From a virus: a stretch of 45,630 nucleotides of DNA. Positions 1 to 9,484 of this stretch are shown here, piece after piece. Positions within the stretch are counted from its first letter, which is position 1. Each line of letters starts with the position of its first letter. The notes under the pieces are model-generated. The model did no database searches. It saw only the letters and a list, made by a program, of their open reading frames with translations, and was not told where the DNA came from. The translations under genes were made by a program, and so were the position numbers. The stretch spans positions 1-45,630 of the IMG/VR virus record IMGVR_UViG_3300042554_000768. One strand, given 5' to 3'.

Positions 1-687
1 TCTCAAGATGCTCAAAAGCTCGTTGATATTGCCAAATCTCGTGGTCAACTTACAGCAGACGATGCTTCAAGAGCATTAGCCGCTGCTGATCTTCGAGGGG
101 CGTTGACTGATAAAGACCTTAACAGAGCTTTGAGCGCTGCTCAGTTAACCGGGCAGTTAACGGCTCAAGATGCGGACCGACTTATTGACATTTCTAAGTC
201 GAAGGGGGCTCTTGCAAGTGACGATGCAAATCGTATTGCAAATCTTGCTAATATTACAGGAAATTTGACCGCTCAAGATGCCAAGATGCTTGCAGACATT
301 GGGCAGATTAAAGGCCAGTTGTCGCAGCAAGACGCTGAGGCTCTTCAAAACTTGGCTTCTAAATACCTTAACGTTGGAGAAGTGACTCAAGGACTGGGGC
401 TTCGCGGAGCAAGTGCTATTACAGATGTCGGAACTAAAGAACGCGGAATGCAGCAAGCCAATTTGGATTTGGCTTATGAGGACTTCTTGCGTCAACAAGG
501 GTATCCGGAAGATCGGGTCAAGTTTATGGCTGAAATTCTTAAGGGGGTTCAGTTGCCACAAACGACAGTATCAACCAGCACGACTACACCTTCTCAGCCG
601 GGTGACTCGCCAAACATTCAAAAAATTATTGAAGGCGCTGGCGGAATTGATGAGTTGATTAAAATGTTTAAAAAGTACTTTCCGTAA
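1..687 (+). CDS. Partial 18-residue-repeat virion-type protein (5' end missing)
   Basis: The reading frame is open from base 1 to a TAA at 687, so the true start lies upstream of the window. The visible 228 residues begin with seven tandem units of 18 residues with the pattern L-T-x-x-D-A-x-x-(L/I)-x-x-(L/I/A)-x-x-x-x-G-x, up to about residue 124. The repeats suggest a helical solenoid or rod. The C-terminal part is non-repetitive, rich in Thr/Ser/Pro, and ends in a short amphipathic segment. Two large virion-type genes follow at close spacing on the same strand, so a structural or internal-virion role is likely by context. No enzymatic motif is visible and the family is not recognised. Confidence 0.75.
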   Translation, partial: SQDAQKLVDIAKSRGQLTADDASRALAAADLRGALTDKDLNRALSAAQLTGQLTAQDADRLIDISKSKGALASDDANRIANLANITGNLTAQDAKMLADIGQIKGQLSQQDAEALQNLASKYLNVGEVTQGLGLRGASAITDVGTKERGMQQANLDLAYEDFLRQQGYPEDRVKFMAEILKGVQLPQTTVSTSTTTPSQPGDSPNIQKIIEGAGGIDELIKMFKKYFP

Positions 688-699
688 CCGGGGGCAACC

Positions 700-1887
700 A
701 TGGCTCTCTTTGAATCTGATTTTTTGCTTGATGATGAGGATAACCAAGATCAAACAGGGGAGGTTGCTGATAGCGGCCTTTCCAACTTGGAGTCTTTGCG
801 CGCTCGACTGATGAAGCGCGAAGAGGAGTCCGCCGCAGAGGAAGAAAAGCAGCGCAAGGTTCTTGAAGAAATTCAGGCGGCTAAACTCAAGTTGCTAGAA
901 GCGCCAAGTCGCCGTGAGGCATTGATGGGTCTGGCTCAGAAATTGACTGCGCCAAAAGTATCCACTGATCCTCGATTTTTTGAGCGGCAGAACCTGTACA
1001 CCTTCTTGCGCGATGTTGGCGAATACGGTGGTGAGCAAAAGCAAGCAGAGAAGGAACGGCAGGCTAAAATTGCTGAGTTGAAAGAAAAGTATGCAACTGA
1101 GGCATTGAGCGGCGCTCAGGCTTCGCGTACCCGCGCTCAGCAACTTGCGGCGCAGTATTTGAGTGATGAGCCGAAGGCTGAGGCAGGAAGGGCCACTAGC
1201 GAATTTGAAAGGCTAATTGCTGATTTGCCTCCTGATGAGCAAGTAAGAATGCGTCGGCAGCGAGCGGAAGTATTGGCTTCTCGCGCCCCTAAATCAGAGA
1301 AGGCCGAACCGGACCCGAATCGCCCATCAACGGTTGTTCAGTCTCGTGTTGCAACTGTTAGGGACAGAAAATTAGGTCCAACTGGTGAAAAGTTAAACGC
1401 AGTCAGTCAGGCTCAGTCACTGCTTAATGCTGCTAGAACCAACCCTGCCGCTGTTCCTCAGGTAGATCGGTTCCTTGCCAGACTTACTGGTGATAGCCAG
1501 TTGAGCCAACTTGAAGTTAATTCTATTGCTAATGCGGGGAGTTTTCCGTCAAGAGTGGTCAGTAGCATTTCAAAGTTCTTGAGTGGTATTCCCTCCGACT
1601 TGTCTTTGGATGATAAAAGCAAGGTTCTTTCCATCATAGAAGACCAACTTGCTCCTAAGTACAATTCTGGAAGAGAAAACGTTCTTGATACCTTTTCCGG
1701 ATCAAGCGACATATCTCAAGAAGCAGTTGAAAGAATTGTTGGGCCAAAGTGGGTGACTTCTGCTGAAAGGCGTCGTCGAGCAGAAGAGCAAAAGAGACTT
1801 AAAGAAGAGCGAGAGCGAGCAGATAAGGCTGGCACTGAAGGCTCTATAACTTTGAGCGGTGGCAAATCTGGTAGGCCAGTAAAGTAG
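700..1887 (+). CDS. Coiled-coil virion-associated protein, unknown function
   Basis: This 395-residue protein has an acidic N-terminus followed by a long charged, Glu/Lys/Arg/Ala-rich segment (about residues 25-150) expected to form a coiled coil. A second charged helix lies at the C-terminus (about 350-380). No signal peptide, transmembrane segment or catalytic motif is seen. It starts 12 bases after the preceding stop and is followed 12 bases later by the 1055-residue gene, so the three are probably co-transcribed. By position it is likely a virion or internal core protein of a short-tailed phage; this is inference from context. Confidence 0.7.
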   Translation: MALFESDFLLDDEDNQDQTGEVADSGLSNLESLRARLMKREEESAAEEEKQRKVLEEIQAAKLKLLEAPSRREALMGLAQKLTAPKVSTDPRFFERQNLYTFLRDVGEYGGEQKQAEKERQAKIAELKEKYATEALSGAQASRTRAQQLAAQYLSDEPKAEAGRATSEFERLIADLPPDEQVRMRRQRAEVLASRAPKSEKAEPDPNRPSTVVQSRVATVRDRKLGPTGEKLNAVSQAQSLLNAARTNPAAVPQVDRFLARLTGDSQLSQLEVNSIANAGSFPSRVVSSISKFLSGIPSDLSLDDKSKVLSIIEDQLAPKYNSGRENVLDTFSGSSDISQEAVERIVGPKWVTSAERRRRAEEQKRLKEERERADKAGTEGSITLSGGKSGRPVK

Positions 1888-1899
1888 TAGGGGATTTAA

Positions 1900-4800
1900 A
1901 TGCCTATTTACGAAGTCGGCGGCAAAAAATACGAGTTTGATGAGGCCCTCACTCCAGAAGAACTAAACGAGTTGAAGCAAAAAGTGGGGGTTGCTCCTGC
2001 TGCTCAACCTAAGCCGGAAGTTACGGTTACTCGTCTTGGTAATCGCGAGATTGAGCAGCCTGAAGAAACTGCTCCTCAAGAGCCCGCTGGCGTTGGCGAG
2101 TATCTTCTTAATGCTTTGAAGAAAGGCGTTATTAGTGCCCCGGCTGCGTTAGACGCATTGCTTCGCGCAGGCTACGGGAAAATGGGCGAGGCAGAACTTG
2201 CTAAGTCTGGCGCTATGTCTCCAGAAGAGACGATGAAGCGCGTATACGGCATGGGAGAAAAGCCAAAGCCTGCAATACCGGCAGCGGCAGAAGCATTTGC
2301 ACAATCACAGCGTCGTTTAGCCCCGCTGACTGGTGCTAAGGTTGACATGCGTGCTCCCGGGCCTATTAGCGAAGTTGTTGGGGCTGGGGTTGAAGCCGCT
2401 GCTGACCCAACCAGCTATCTTGGCGGCGTTGGCTTGATAAAGACTCCTGTTCGCGCCGCTGGAGAATTCTTGACAGGCACTGCCGCAGAGATTGGCGGAA
2501 AGGCTGGCGCAGAGGTTGAGCGCGCTATTACTGGCGGTGAAGAAACTGGGGCTGGCCGTCTTGTTGGGTCATTGCTCGGCGGCATGGGAACGGCTGCGCC
2601 TAGAGAAGTAGCCACTGATACGCTTTCTCGTGGCATAGAGCAACTTGCTAAAAATCGTAGCATCCTGAAGGGCACTCCTCAGGCAACTGAAACGTATGCG
2701 CGGGGCGCTGCAAAAAACTTGCTTAATCTTGCCGCAAAGGAGCAGGGAGCAGAGTCTGTTGAGGCGCTCATTCAGTTGGTCAACGATGCCTCTCAGTTTG
2801 TAAACAAGGCTGATGCGCCGTTGGTCATTGCCATGGCCGACAACCCCGTTATTCGTCAGCAAGTTGAGCGACTGGCAAAAATCAATCCATCCTTCAGAGA
2901 GCGCGTAAATCGCGTCGTTGAACAAGCATCTTCTGACATTCAGTCAAAAAGCGAAAAGATGTTTGGTAAGCCGTATGGCGCTGAAGTTAAGCCCCAAGCC
3001 GGGCTCAAGGTTAAGCCTGTCGTCGAGCGGCGGCGTAAGGATATTGAGCGTCAATTAACTGACATAACTGAAGGAGTAACCCCTTCTGTAGATCCGGAAA
3101 CGCTGGGCAAGCAAATTGAATCTCTGGTTGAAGAGAGAAAAGCCGCTGCCAGAAAAGAACTGGCTCCCAAGTACCAAGAGTTGCTTGACAAAGCCCGAGC
3201 CAAAGGCATCGAAATGCCTTCAGAGGGCGTTCAGCAGATTTATGACTTTGTTGTGCAGAACAATCTGCGAGACATCTTTGGCAAAGGCACGCCTTTGGAT
3301 AGGAAAATCATGTCCTATCTTGAGCCAAAGAAGGTCGAGGGAGAGTCTCCGCCTGCGATTTTAGGCCCAGATGGAAAGCCTATTTCACAGGCTGCAAAGG
3401 TTGAGGATGAGTACCCGACGCTGTCGTTTGATAACTTGGACTCGCTTAAGCGTGCAATTAATGAAATCAAGCGTGGCAAGCTGAGCGATGATGCTCGGCG
3501 TAAAGTAAATCAGCTTGAGCAGGTTGTTGATGGCGCTAGAGACACTATTCCTGAGGGATATAGTAAGAGACTTGCTGACATTGATTTGGAGTACTACAAC
3601 AAAGTTGGCGTGCCCTTTACTGAGCAAGGCATTAAAGACATTGACGCCAAGAAATATGCCACTCAAGTTGCACCTGTTGTAGTCAAAAATGCTGAGTCTT
3701 ATAACCAGTTTATTCGTGCCGTTGGCAAGGAGGCTGGAGACTCTATTGCTGAAAATGCAATCATTGCAGAGGTATATCAAAAGGCTGTTAAAGATGGCAT
3801 GTTGAATGCCGCGCAGCTTGCGAAATACCTTAAAGACAAAAAGGAAGTTGTTTCTCAGATTCCGGGGCTTGAAGATCGGCTGCGACAAGCAGTTCTGGAT
3901 GATCGTCAGCTTAGAGCGCGAATGGACTCTTTGGATAAGGCCGCTAAGGCAGCGGAGACTCGCGTTGCCAACAACGCTTTGACCCAGTTTGACGCGCCAG
4001 ACTATGCTACGTTGGCTTCAAACATCATCAACAACCCTCGTCAGCGTCAAAAGATTATGCGTGACATTGGGGACCTTGATGCTGATACGGCTAAAGCGGT
4101 TCGCAATGCGCTTCGTGTTGAAGCCATTAACATCGGCCGTCGTAATGCTGGCGGATTTATGCAGTACGTTTCTGACCCTGCCAACAAAGCGGGTATAGAC
4201 GCCATATTTGGACAAGCGTTTCAGCCATCACTTAGAAGGCTTGCACTTTTTTCTGACAAGGTTTCGGCAGCAGATATTTCCAAGCTTGGCGTAGCCATTG
4301 ACAGAAAGGAACTTGACGCTTTGGCTCAGTTAAAATTAGGTTTTGACATTCCTTATCTGTCATCAACCTTGCGCGACAGAATTTCAAGTAATTCTCAAAA
4401 AGTCGTGCGGCTTTTGTCGAAATACAACAGTTCTAAGCTTGCCACAGCGACTGACGATGCCATCATGGAACTGCTTCTTGATCCAAACGGTGTCCAGAAA
4501 CTGGCTAATACGGTCACTAACATAAAGTTTGACCTAAGCAACCCTGCATCGCTTGGAAAGATGGCTGACTCTTTGGCTCGTGTAATCCCAAGATCTTTTT
4601 ATACATCTGGGAAAACGGCACTTGCTGGCGAGGAACGTGCTAGGGCAGAACAAGAATCTCGTGCTGCAGAGGCTGCGGAATTTATCCCGGGCGGCTTTGA
4701 GGAAGAGCCAGAAGGCATGGCTGAAGGCGGTCTTGTAACCCCCGGCAACATTGACGTTAGCAAGCTTCCGGCTATCCGCAATCCAGATGGTACTGTAAGC

Positions 4801-5067
4801 ACTGTTCGGTCCATGAGCATCAATGTTGATGGTAAAGAGGTTTTGATTCCGACAGTAATAAATGGTCGGATTGTGTCGGACAAAGACGCTATTAATCAGT
4901 ACATGAGAACCGGGCGGCACCTTGGCATTTTTGATACTCCCGAAGCGGCTACGACTTACGCTCAAAAACTCCATGAAATGGAAGCCCAGCGCGTCAAAAA
5001 GGCCCGTGGCGGTCCCGTATACACTCTTGCCGAGCAGGACTTGCTAAGACGCTACGCAAGCAGGTAG
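1900..5067 (+). CDS. Large internal-virion-type protein (1055 aa)
   Basis: The protein starts with a short segment resembling the small N-terminal domain often seen in phage internal proteins (M-P-I-Y-E-V-G-G-K-K). A long Ala/Glu/Lys-rich, mostly helical body follows. Near residues 950-1040 there is a compact domain with N-P-D-G-T-V-S-T-V-R-S and V-L-I-P-T-V-I-N-G-R motifs. I recognise this domain from many phage internal or DNA-ejection proteins, where it often sits beside lytic enzymes. No lysozyme or transglycosylase active-site motif was found here. Size and position fit an ejection or internal core protein of a podovirus-like virion. The start has a purine-rich RBS (AGGGGA) upstream. Confidence 0.75.
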   Translation: MPIYEVGGKKYEFDEALTPEELNELKQKVGVAPAAQPKPEVTVTRLGNREIEQPEETAPQEPAGVGEYLLNALKKGVISAPAALDALLRAGYGKMGEAELAKSGAMSPEETMKRVYGMGEKPKPAIPAAAEAFAQSQRRLAPLTGAKVDMRAPGPISEVVGAGVEAAADPTSYLGGVGLIKTPVRAAGEFLTGTAAEIGGKAGAEVERAITGGEETGAGRLVGSLLGGMGTAAPREVATDTLSRGIEQLAKNRSILKGTPQATETYARGAAKNLLNLAAKEQGAESVEALIQLVNDASQFVNKADAPLVIAMADNPVIRQQVERLAKINPSFRERVNRVVEQASSDIQSKSEKMFGKPYGAEVKPQAGLKVKPVVERRRKDIERQLTDITEGVTPSVDPETLGKQIESLVEERKAAARKELAPKYQELLDKARAKGIEMPSEGVQQIYDFVVQNNLRDIFGKGTPLDRKIMSYLEPKKVEGESPPAILGPDGKPISQAAKVEDEYPTLSFDNLDSLKRAINEIKRGKLSDDARRKVNQLEQVVDGARDTIPEGYSKRLADIDLEYYNKVGVPFTEQGIKDIDAKKYATQVAPVVVKNAESYNQFIRAVGKEAGDSIAENAIIAEVYQKAVKDGMLNAAQLAKYLKDKKEVVSQIPGLEDRLRQAVLDDRQLRARMDSLDKAAKAAETRVANNALTQFDAPDYATLASNIINNPRQRQKIMRDIGDLDADTAKAVRNALRVEAINIGRRNAGGFMQYVSDPANKAGIDAIFGQAFQPSLRRLALFSDKVSAADISKLGVAIDRKELDALAQLKLGFDIPYLSSTLRDRISSNSQKVVRLLSKYNSSKLATATDDAIMELLLDPNGVQKLANTVTNIKFDLSNPASLGKMADSLARVIPRSFYTSGKTALAGEERARAEQESRAAEAAEFIPGGFEEEPEGMAEGGLVTPGNIDVSKLPAIRNPDGTVSTVRSMSINVDGKEVLIPTVINGRIVSDKDAINQYMRTGRHLGIFDTPEAATTYAQKLHEMEAQRVKKARGGPVYTLAEQDLLRRYASR

Positions 5068-5077
5068 AGTCAAGCCC

Positions 5078-5311
5078 ATGAAAAAGAAGGACAAGTACAC
5101 CCCGGTCCAGATTGAGGACGGCAAGTGGTATCGCGTCCGGGGATATACCCATACGGAGTGTTGCGACTGCGCTTTGGTTCACAAGGAAGAGTTTCGACTT
5201 GTCGATGGCCATTTGGAGTGGCGTGCTGTCCGAGATGACAAGAATACGGATAAGCGACGACAAGAACTTGGGATTGAGATAAAGGTGAAAAATGGCAAAA
5301 CGAGTCAGTGA
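5078..5311 (+). CDS. Small conserved phage protein with Cys motif
   Basis: This 77-residue hydrophilic protein has a central C-C-D-C-A-L-V-H segment (about residues 25-32) and ends with a Lys-rich tail. Short proteins of this type (K-x-R-G-x-x-H-x-x-C-C-D-C) are common in phages and may bind a metal, but no function is known to me. Its last 20 bases overlap the start of the metallophosphoesterase gene in another frame, which suggests translational coupling. Confidence 0.7.
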   Translation: MKKKDKYTPVQIEDGKWYRVRGYTHTECCDCALVHKEEFRLVDGHLEWRAVRDDKNTDKRRQELGIEIKVKNGKTSQ

Positions 5312-6290
5312 TGACGAGTTTATTGAGGTTTGGAATAGACTAGGTTCTCCATCTGCCGTAGCAAAATACTTAAAAATGGCTGTCAGGGCGGCAGCTTCAA
5401 GACGGCGAAGCATGGAAAAAAGGTACGGCTTGTCGCTTCCTAGTACAGTCCCGCCTACTTCTAAAACCAGCAAAAACACATTAGTTGGCAGCGCTATCGA
5501 CAGGCTGTCTGAAAATCGCGCAAGGCGTTATGAAACCGAGATGCACGTTAGCGTCAGGGATGCTGTAGTCCTGATAGGCTCTGACGCGCACTATTGGCCG
5601 CAAGTTGTTACCCCTGCGCACGAAGCCTTCTGCAAGTTAGCCAAGTTGCTTAGTCCGGCTTTGATCATTTTGAATGGCGACATCTTGGACGGTGCTCGGA
5701 TCAGCAGGCATCCCAGAGCGCTTTGGGAGAAGCAGCCGGAACTCAAGGATGAGATCCATGCCGTTCAGGACCGTTGCGCCGAAATCGAAAGATCGGCTGG
5801 CAAGGCTCAGTTGATTAGAACGATTGGCAATCACGACGCCCGTTTTGAAAACTACCTGTGTACCAACGCTCCAGAGATGGAGGAGATGACAGGCTCAATG
5901 CTGCTTGACTACTTGCCGCGTTGGCGAGCGGGCTGGGCAGTTCATGTGAATGCAGAAAGCGAGAGTTGGACGGTCATCCGGCATCGGCCTGTGGGTGGAG
6001 GCGTTCACGCAGCGTATAACAGTACTTTACGCTCAGGAGTCAATTACGTTCATGGGCACCTGCATAAGCTGCAATACAGCCCGTGGGGCGATTACCGTGG
6101 CCGTAGGTACGGCGTAGACACAGGCACTCTGGCAGAGCCCAAGGGGCCTCAGTTTCACTATACAGAAGCCGGGCCGCTAAACTGGGCATCGGGCTTTGCG
6201 GTATTGACGTTCAGGGATGGGCGGCTTTTAGAGCCAGAGTTGTGTGTAATTATTAACGGTCAGGCTTATTTCAGAGGTCAAAAAGTATGA
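5292..6290 (+). CDS. Calcineurin-like metallophosphoesterase with N-terminal HTH
   Basis: The 332-residue protein has the metallophosphoesterase motifs in order: S-D-A-H (Asp98, His100), N-G-D-I-L-D (Asp130, Asp133), G-N-H-D (179-182) and H-G-H-L-H (254-258). These bind two metal ions and mark a phosphodiesterase or nuclease of the calcineurin/SbcD superfamily. Residues 5-50 look like a helix-turn-helix, with G-S-P-S-A-V-A-K-Y-L followed by a basic helix, suggesting a DNA substrate. The substrate is not known. The gene overlaps both neighbours by a few bases, so it belongs to the same + strand transcript. Confidence 0.88.
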   Translation: MAKRVSDDEFIEVWNRLGSPSAVAKYLKMAVRAAASRRRSMEKRYGLSLPSTVPPTSKTSKNTLVGSAIDRLSENRARRYETEMHVSVRDAVVLIGSDAHYWPQVVTPAHEAFCKLAKLLSPALIILNGDILDGARISRHPRALWEKQPELKDEIHAVQDRCAEIERSAGKAQLIRTIGNHDARFENYLCTNAPEMEEMTGSMLLDYLPRWRAGWAVHVNAESESWTVIRHRPVGGGVHAAYNSTLRSGVNYVHGHLHKLQYSPWGDYRGRRYGVDTGTLAEPKGPQFHYTEAGPLNWASGFAVLTFRDGRLLEPELCVIINGQAYFRGQKV

Positions 6291-6481
6291 TGCGCTGTGG
6301 CCAGTGCAAGAACTTTATCAAGACGTATGATGGCGAGGGCTGGTGCTCCCACCCCAAGTACTCAGGCATGGTGATGCTGGACGCAAAGGACGAGTCTTGC
6401 CAAGGCCACGGTTACGTCAAGGGAATCGAACCCCAACGGATTCCACCTTCTGGTTTTGAAGAGAGTCAACATACGCTGTAA
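6287..6481 (+). CDS. Small Cys-rich, probably metal-binding protein
   Basis: This 64-residue protein has C-G-Q-C near the N-terminus plus two more Cys (in W-C-S-H-P and S-C-Q-G-H), a spacing compatible with a small zinc knuckle. Its ATG overlaps the phosphoesterase stop (GTATGATG), and a second in-frame ATG follows directly. The last 65 bases overlap the convergent DUF6511-like gene on the other strand, so no spacer or terminator separates the opposing transcripts. Function unknown. Confidence 0.6.
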   Translation: MMRCGQCKNFIKTYDGEGWCSHPKYSGMVMLDAKDESCQGHGYVKGIEPQRIPPSGFEESQHTL

Positions 6482-6761
6482 CAATCGACTCTACAAACTG
6501 GTCGAATTGGTCAGGCGTAAACTCCAAAAAGTTATACATCCCGGTGGCTTCGATATAGTGCCCCGCAGCCGCTGAGGCTTCGTTCAGGGCTAGTTTCTCG
6601 TTGGGTGATTTGTCGATCATGTAGTCATCCATGCAACGAAGTGAGCAGAATCTGTTAGCCCGTCGAATGATGCCGGGTGGGGGCAGGTACAGGAATCCTC
6701 GGGCCTCCCGACTGCACATCGGGCATAAACCGAAACTCGACAATTTCCGTGTACTTGCCAT
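6417..6761 (-). CDS. DUF6511-like phage protein
   Basis: The start is placed at the ATG giving M-A-S-T-R-K, residue 18 of the longer open frame, because the domain begins just after it. The 114-residue protein has C-P-M-C-S-R-E-A-R-G-F followed by R-F-C-S-L-R-C, two Cys pairs typical of a zinc-binding phage family I associate with DUF6511. An acidic helical C-terminus follows. No function is established. Its 5' part overlaps the helicase 3' end by about 107 bases in another frame, and its 3' end overlaps the convergent gene at 6287-6481. Confidence 0.72.
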   Translation of the reverse strand: MASTRKLSSFGLCPMCSREARGFLYLPPPGIIRRANRFCSLRCMDDYMIDKSPNEKLALNEASAAAGHYIEATGMYNFLEFTPDQFDQFVESIVTAYVDSLQNQKVESVGVRFP

Positions 6762-8304
6762 TCTTACGAACCTTGATTTCAGTTGGCTTGCGCAATGAGT
6801 CTGCCTTTGCAATAGCCTCTACTGTGCTCTTAGGCAGGATTCCGGGTCCGGTCATGCGCCGCTGCCACCAGCGAAGTGCCTTATCGTGCGGATAGCCTTT
6901 ATGGTCAAAGCAGACCCATTCGCTATGCAGGGCCAACCCACATCGGTATTCCACCCGCATAGAGTCAGGACTGCCTGCCTTCTTGTGTAGCCTGTAGGAT
7001 ACAGAATTGACCTTGGCCCACTCTGCAGGCGCATTCATGCTCATCACCGGCAGCGTCGTTGCCGTCTGGTCGATGGCTATGGGCGTCGGGGGCCATTTAT
7101 AGCCACAATCGGGGCATTCAGACGTTCCAGCAAAGACGATGCTCTGGCACTTGGGGCAGGTTTTAGTCGGCGCTACGCCTTCTCCGTCGCTCTGGCGGGG
7201 CTTCTTGGGGTTGACCCGATCCACAGGCCCATGGCGTGCAATGTTCCCGGCGAAGTCCAGCACCAGACAGTCTTCCTTGCCGGGCGAGTTGCGCATCCCT
7301 CGTCCCATGATTTGTATGTACAGGCCAGTTGATTCGGTGGGCCGCAGCACGGCAAGCAGGTCTACAGCAGGAGCATTGAATCCCGTTGTCAGCACGCCCA
7401 TAGACGCCAGTGCGCGGATCTTGCCTGCCTTGAAGTCGCGGACAATCCGGTCACGCTCAGCACTCGGGGTATCGCCAAAAATGGTTTCGCAGCTAATACC
7501 GTACCGGCGGACGATCTCGGCAATGTGGGTGGCGTGCTTGACCCCTGCGCAGAAAATTAGCCAAGACTTGCGCTCGGCACCCAGCACGACAATCTCGCGC
7601 ACGACCGACTCGTTGACATCGGTGCGATCCACGGCACGCTCCAGTTCACCGGCTACGAACTCGCCACCACGGATGCTGACGCTAGAAACATCTAGCCGGG
7701 TCTTGGGCTGCTTGGACATCAACCGGGTAAGGTAGCCCTGATCGACCATATCCTTCAGTTCTGCCTCATAAGAGACGGCATCAAACAGCGCTTCCTTGCC
7801 CGTGTGCAGCAGCCCAGAGTCCAGCCGGTAGGGAGTCGCCGTAAGGCCAACTACCCGCATGTGCGGATTCATAATCTTCAGGTTACTCAAGAACCGCTGG
7901 TACATCGTGTTGGTCTTGCGGGGAACTAAATGCACCTCGTCAATCAACACCAAATCGACTTTTACAAACTTCGATGCCTTTTTGTGAACCGACTGTATGC
8001 CGCAGAAAACAATTGACGGGTCGTAGTCGCGCTTCTTGAGGCCAGCCGAATTGATCCCAGCCGGGGCTTCGGGCCAGAGCGTCTTCAGTTCGTCGTGGTT
8101 CTGCTTGATCAGCTCGCGAACATGAGTGACCACCAAAATCTTAGTATCTGGCCAGTCTTTCAGCGTCTGACGACAAAACTCTGCAATCACAACTGACTTG
8201 CCGGTTCCCGTAGGAAGCACAATCAGCGGGTTGCCATCGTTGTCCTTGAAGTACCGAAACGTGCTATCAATGGCTTCTTTTTGGTATGGCCTGAGGCTAA
8301 TCAC
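6655..8304 (-). CDS. DEAD/DEAH-box superfamily 2 helicase
   Basis: The 549-residue protein has clear SF2 helicase motifs: P-T-G-T-G-K-S (31-37), D-E-V-H (122-125), G-L-T-A-T-P (153-158) and Q-I-M-G-R-G-M-R (331-338). A zinc-ribbon follows (Cys383, Cys386, Cys397, Cys400), and the C-terminal about 140 residues are extra. It resembles Ssl2/RecQ-like phage helicases that remodel branched DNA during recombination or replication. The start codon is GTG, overlapping the previous stop as GTGA, with GGAG about 9 bases upstream. It lies in the early minus block with nuclease, DUF669 and ATPase genes. Confidence 0.93.
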   Translation of the reverse strand: MISLRPYQKEAIDSTFRYFKDNDGNPLIVLPTGTGKSVVIAEFCRQTLKDWPDTKILVVTHVRELIKQNHDELKTLWPEAPAGINSAGLKKRDYDPSIVFCGIQSVHKKASKFVKVDLVLIDEVHLVPRKTNTMYQRFLSNLKIMNPHMRVVGLTATPYRLDSGLLHTGKEALFDAVSYEAELKDMVDQGYLTRLMSKQPKTRLDVSSVSIRGGEFVAGELERAVDRTDVNESVVREIVVLGAERKSWLIFCAGVKHATHIAEIVRRYGISCETIFGDTPSAERDRIVRDFKAGKIRALASMGVLTTGFNAPAVDLLAVLRPTESTGLYIQIMGRGMRNSPGKEDCLVLDFAGNIARHGPVDRVNPKKPRQSDGEGVAPTKTCPKCQSIVFAGTSECPDCGYKWPPTPIAIDQTATTLPVMSMNAPAEWAKVNSVSYRLHKKAGSPDSMRVEYRCGLALHSEWVCFDHKGYPHDKALRWWQRRMTGPGILPKSTVEAIAKADSLRKPTEIKVRKNGKYTEIVEFRFMPDVQSGGPRIPVPAPTRHHSTG

Positions 8305-8504
8305 GAGTTTAACTCCGGCTTCGGCATGTTAGATAAAATGATTTCTGCAATCTTTTTAACTTCCATGAGTTCCTTTTTATTTTCAGAAACAATCATGGCA
8401 TACGCATAAACATCCAACGCTTTCATAATCAGATACATTTGATCTGAGTTAAAAAGCATTGTTGTCTCTACATCCTCGTCATCTATTTCGCTTTGTCTAG
8501 CCAT
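8301..8504 (-). CDS. Small acidic hypothetical protein
   Basis: This 67-residue protein has an acidic start and a predicted helical body. Its stop overlaps the helicase GTG (GTGA) and its start lies 22 bases inside the 3' end of the nuclease gene, so it is translated within the same operon. No known motif is visible. The tight fit between two solid genes is the main support. Confidence 0.6.
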   Translation of the reverse strand: MARQSEIDDEDVETTMLFNSDQMYLIMKALDVYAYAMIVSENKKELMEVKKIAEIILSNMPKPELNS

Positions 8505-9433
8505 ATTGAACCGTTCGGCAGTTTGTATTCGACCCAGTTAGGGCCTGAGTTTACCTGCTCGCCGGGGATCAGGTCTGGGACAAAAAGATGGCTCTCGCAG
8601 CCTTTCTCTTGGGCATCGGCGTCCAAGTCCTTGCTGTGCAACTCACATTTCCATCCGCCCGTTTTCAGCGGCGTGCTATGCAAACAGGTTCTGCAATTCT
8701 TGTTTCTCGGCATGTCCTGTTCGTGGCACATGGAATGGAACGAGCAAATCTTGCACTCGTGCCATGCAGCATCGTTGCTAATCTTCAAAAACGGCCTTGG
8801 CGAGAAAATGATCCGTTTTGCCCTTTCGATATACTTCTCGGCCTCTCCCTTGTCGTACTCTGTTACAGCACTCGTTAGGTCGCGTACTCCGGGGGAGCCT
8901 ACCGTGAGATAGTGTTTCTTGGCATCGAAGAAGTGCATGTAAATCTGCGCTTGCGCGTAGTACACGATGTCCCAGTTCTTCAAAGCCTCTGATGGGTTCT
9001 TTAACTTCAGCGACTCCAGTTTTTTAAACTTGGCTTCGTTGACAATCTTGCACTCCCACATATACAGCGTCGTCGGATCTTGTAATAGACCCATCAGCAG
9101 CCCGTCGCAGTTGCCGCGAAAGTGACCGCTTAAAGCCTCAAAAGAATGCTGGACACCGGGTTCCTTTTCCGTGGAAAGATCAAGCCCCGGAACCATCCGG
9201 AGCAAGTCTGCGACCACCTTTTCACCCCGGTGCCCATCGTTAATTCTTCGTAGGCCCGATGCCTTAATAAGGCCGCGTTTGACCCATCTAAAATTCAGCC
9301 ACAGTTTGCGGTCGCACGGATCGCCAATAGCCGAAGCCCCAAGGTAGGATCGGACTCGTTGCTCTTGCGTTGATTCCAAGGCCGCATCTATGGCCAGCAA
9401 AGTCGGATCGTGCGTTTCTGGCAGTTTAGCCAT
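8483..9433 (-). CDS. PD-(D/E)XK nuclease, Cas4/RecB-like, with Fe-S cysteine pattern
   Basis: The ATG giving M-A-K-L-P-E is chosen because GGGAGG lies 4-5 bases upstream; the frame is open 9 codons further. In the 316-residue protein the catalytic set is visible: Glu71 (in G-H-R-G-E), Asp110 (G-N-C-D-G), E-C-K at 127-129 and Q-A-Q-I-Y at 161-165. One N-terminal Cys (40) plus C-x2-C-x5-C (227, 230, 236) match the four-Cys 4Fe-4S site of Cas4/AddB-type nucleases. A further Cys set (247, 250, 263, 279) may bind zinc. It is probably the exonuclease of the phage recombination system beside DUF669 and RecA-fold genes. Confidence 0.87.
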   Translation of the reverse strand: MAKLPETHDPTLLAIDAALESTQEQRVRSYLGASAIGDPCDRKLWLNFRWVKRGLIKASGLRRINDGHRGEKVVADLLRMVPGLDLSTEKEPGVQHSFEALSGHFRGNCDGLLMGLLQDPTTLYMWECKIVNEAKFKKLESLKLKNPSEALKNWDIVYYAQAQIYMHFFDAKKHYLTVGSPGVRDLTSAVTEYDKGEAEKYIERAKRIIFSPRPFLKISNDAAWHECKICSFHSMCHEQDMPRNKNCRTCLHSTPLKTGGWKCELHSKDLDADAQEKGCESHLFVPDLIPGEQVNSGPNWVEYKLPNGSIWLDKAK

Positions 9434-9484
9434 GCTCCCTCCCGAAAGAAGACGCGACACCCCGGAGGAGTGGGATTGGACAGT

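Noticed and set aside
6417-6812. Longer start for the DUF6511-like gene at 6812
   Set aside because: The extra 17 residues lie inside the helicase coding sequence, have no ribosome site and precede the conserved domain.
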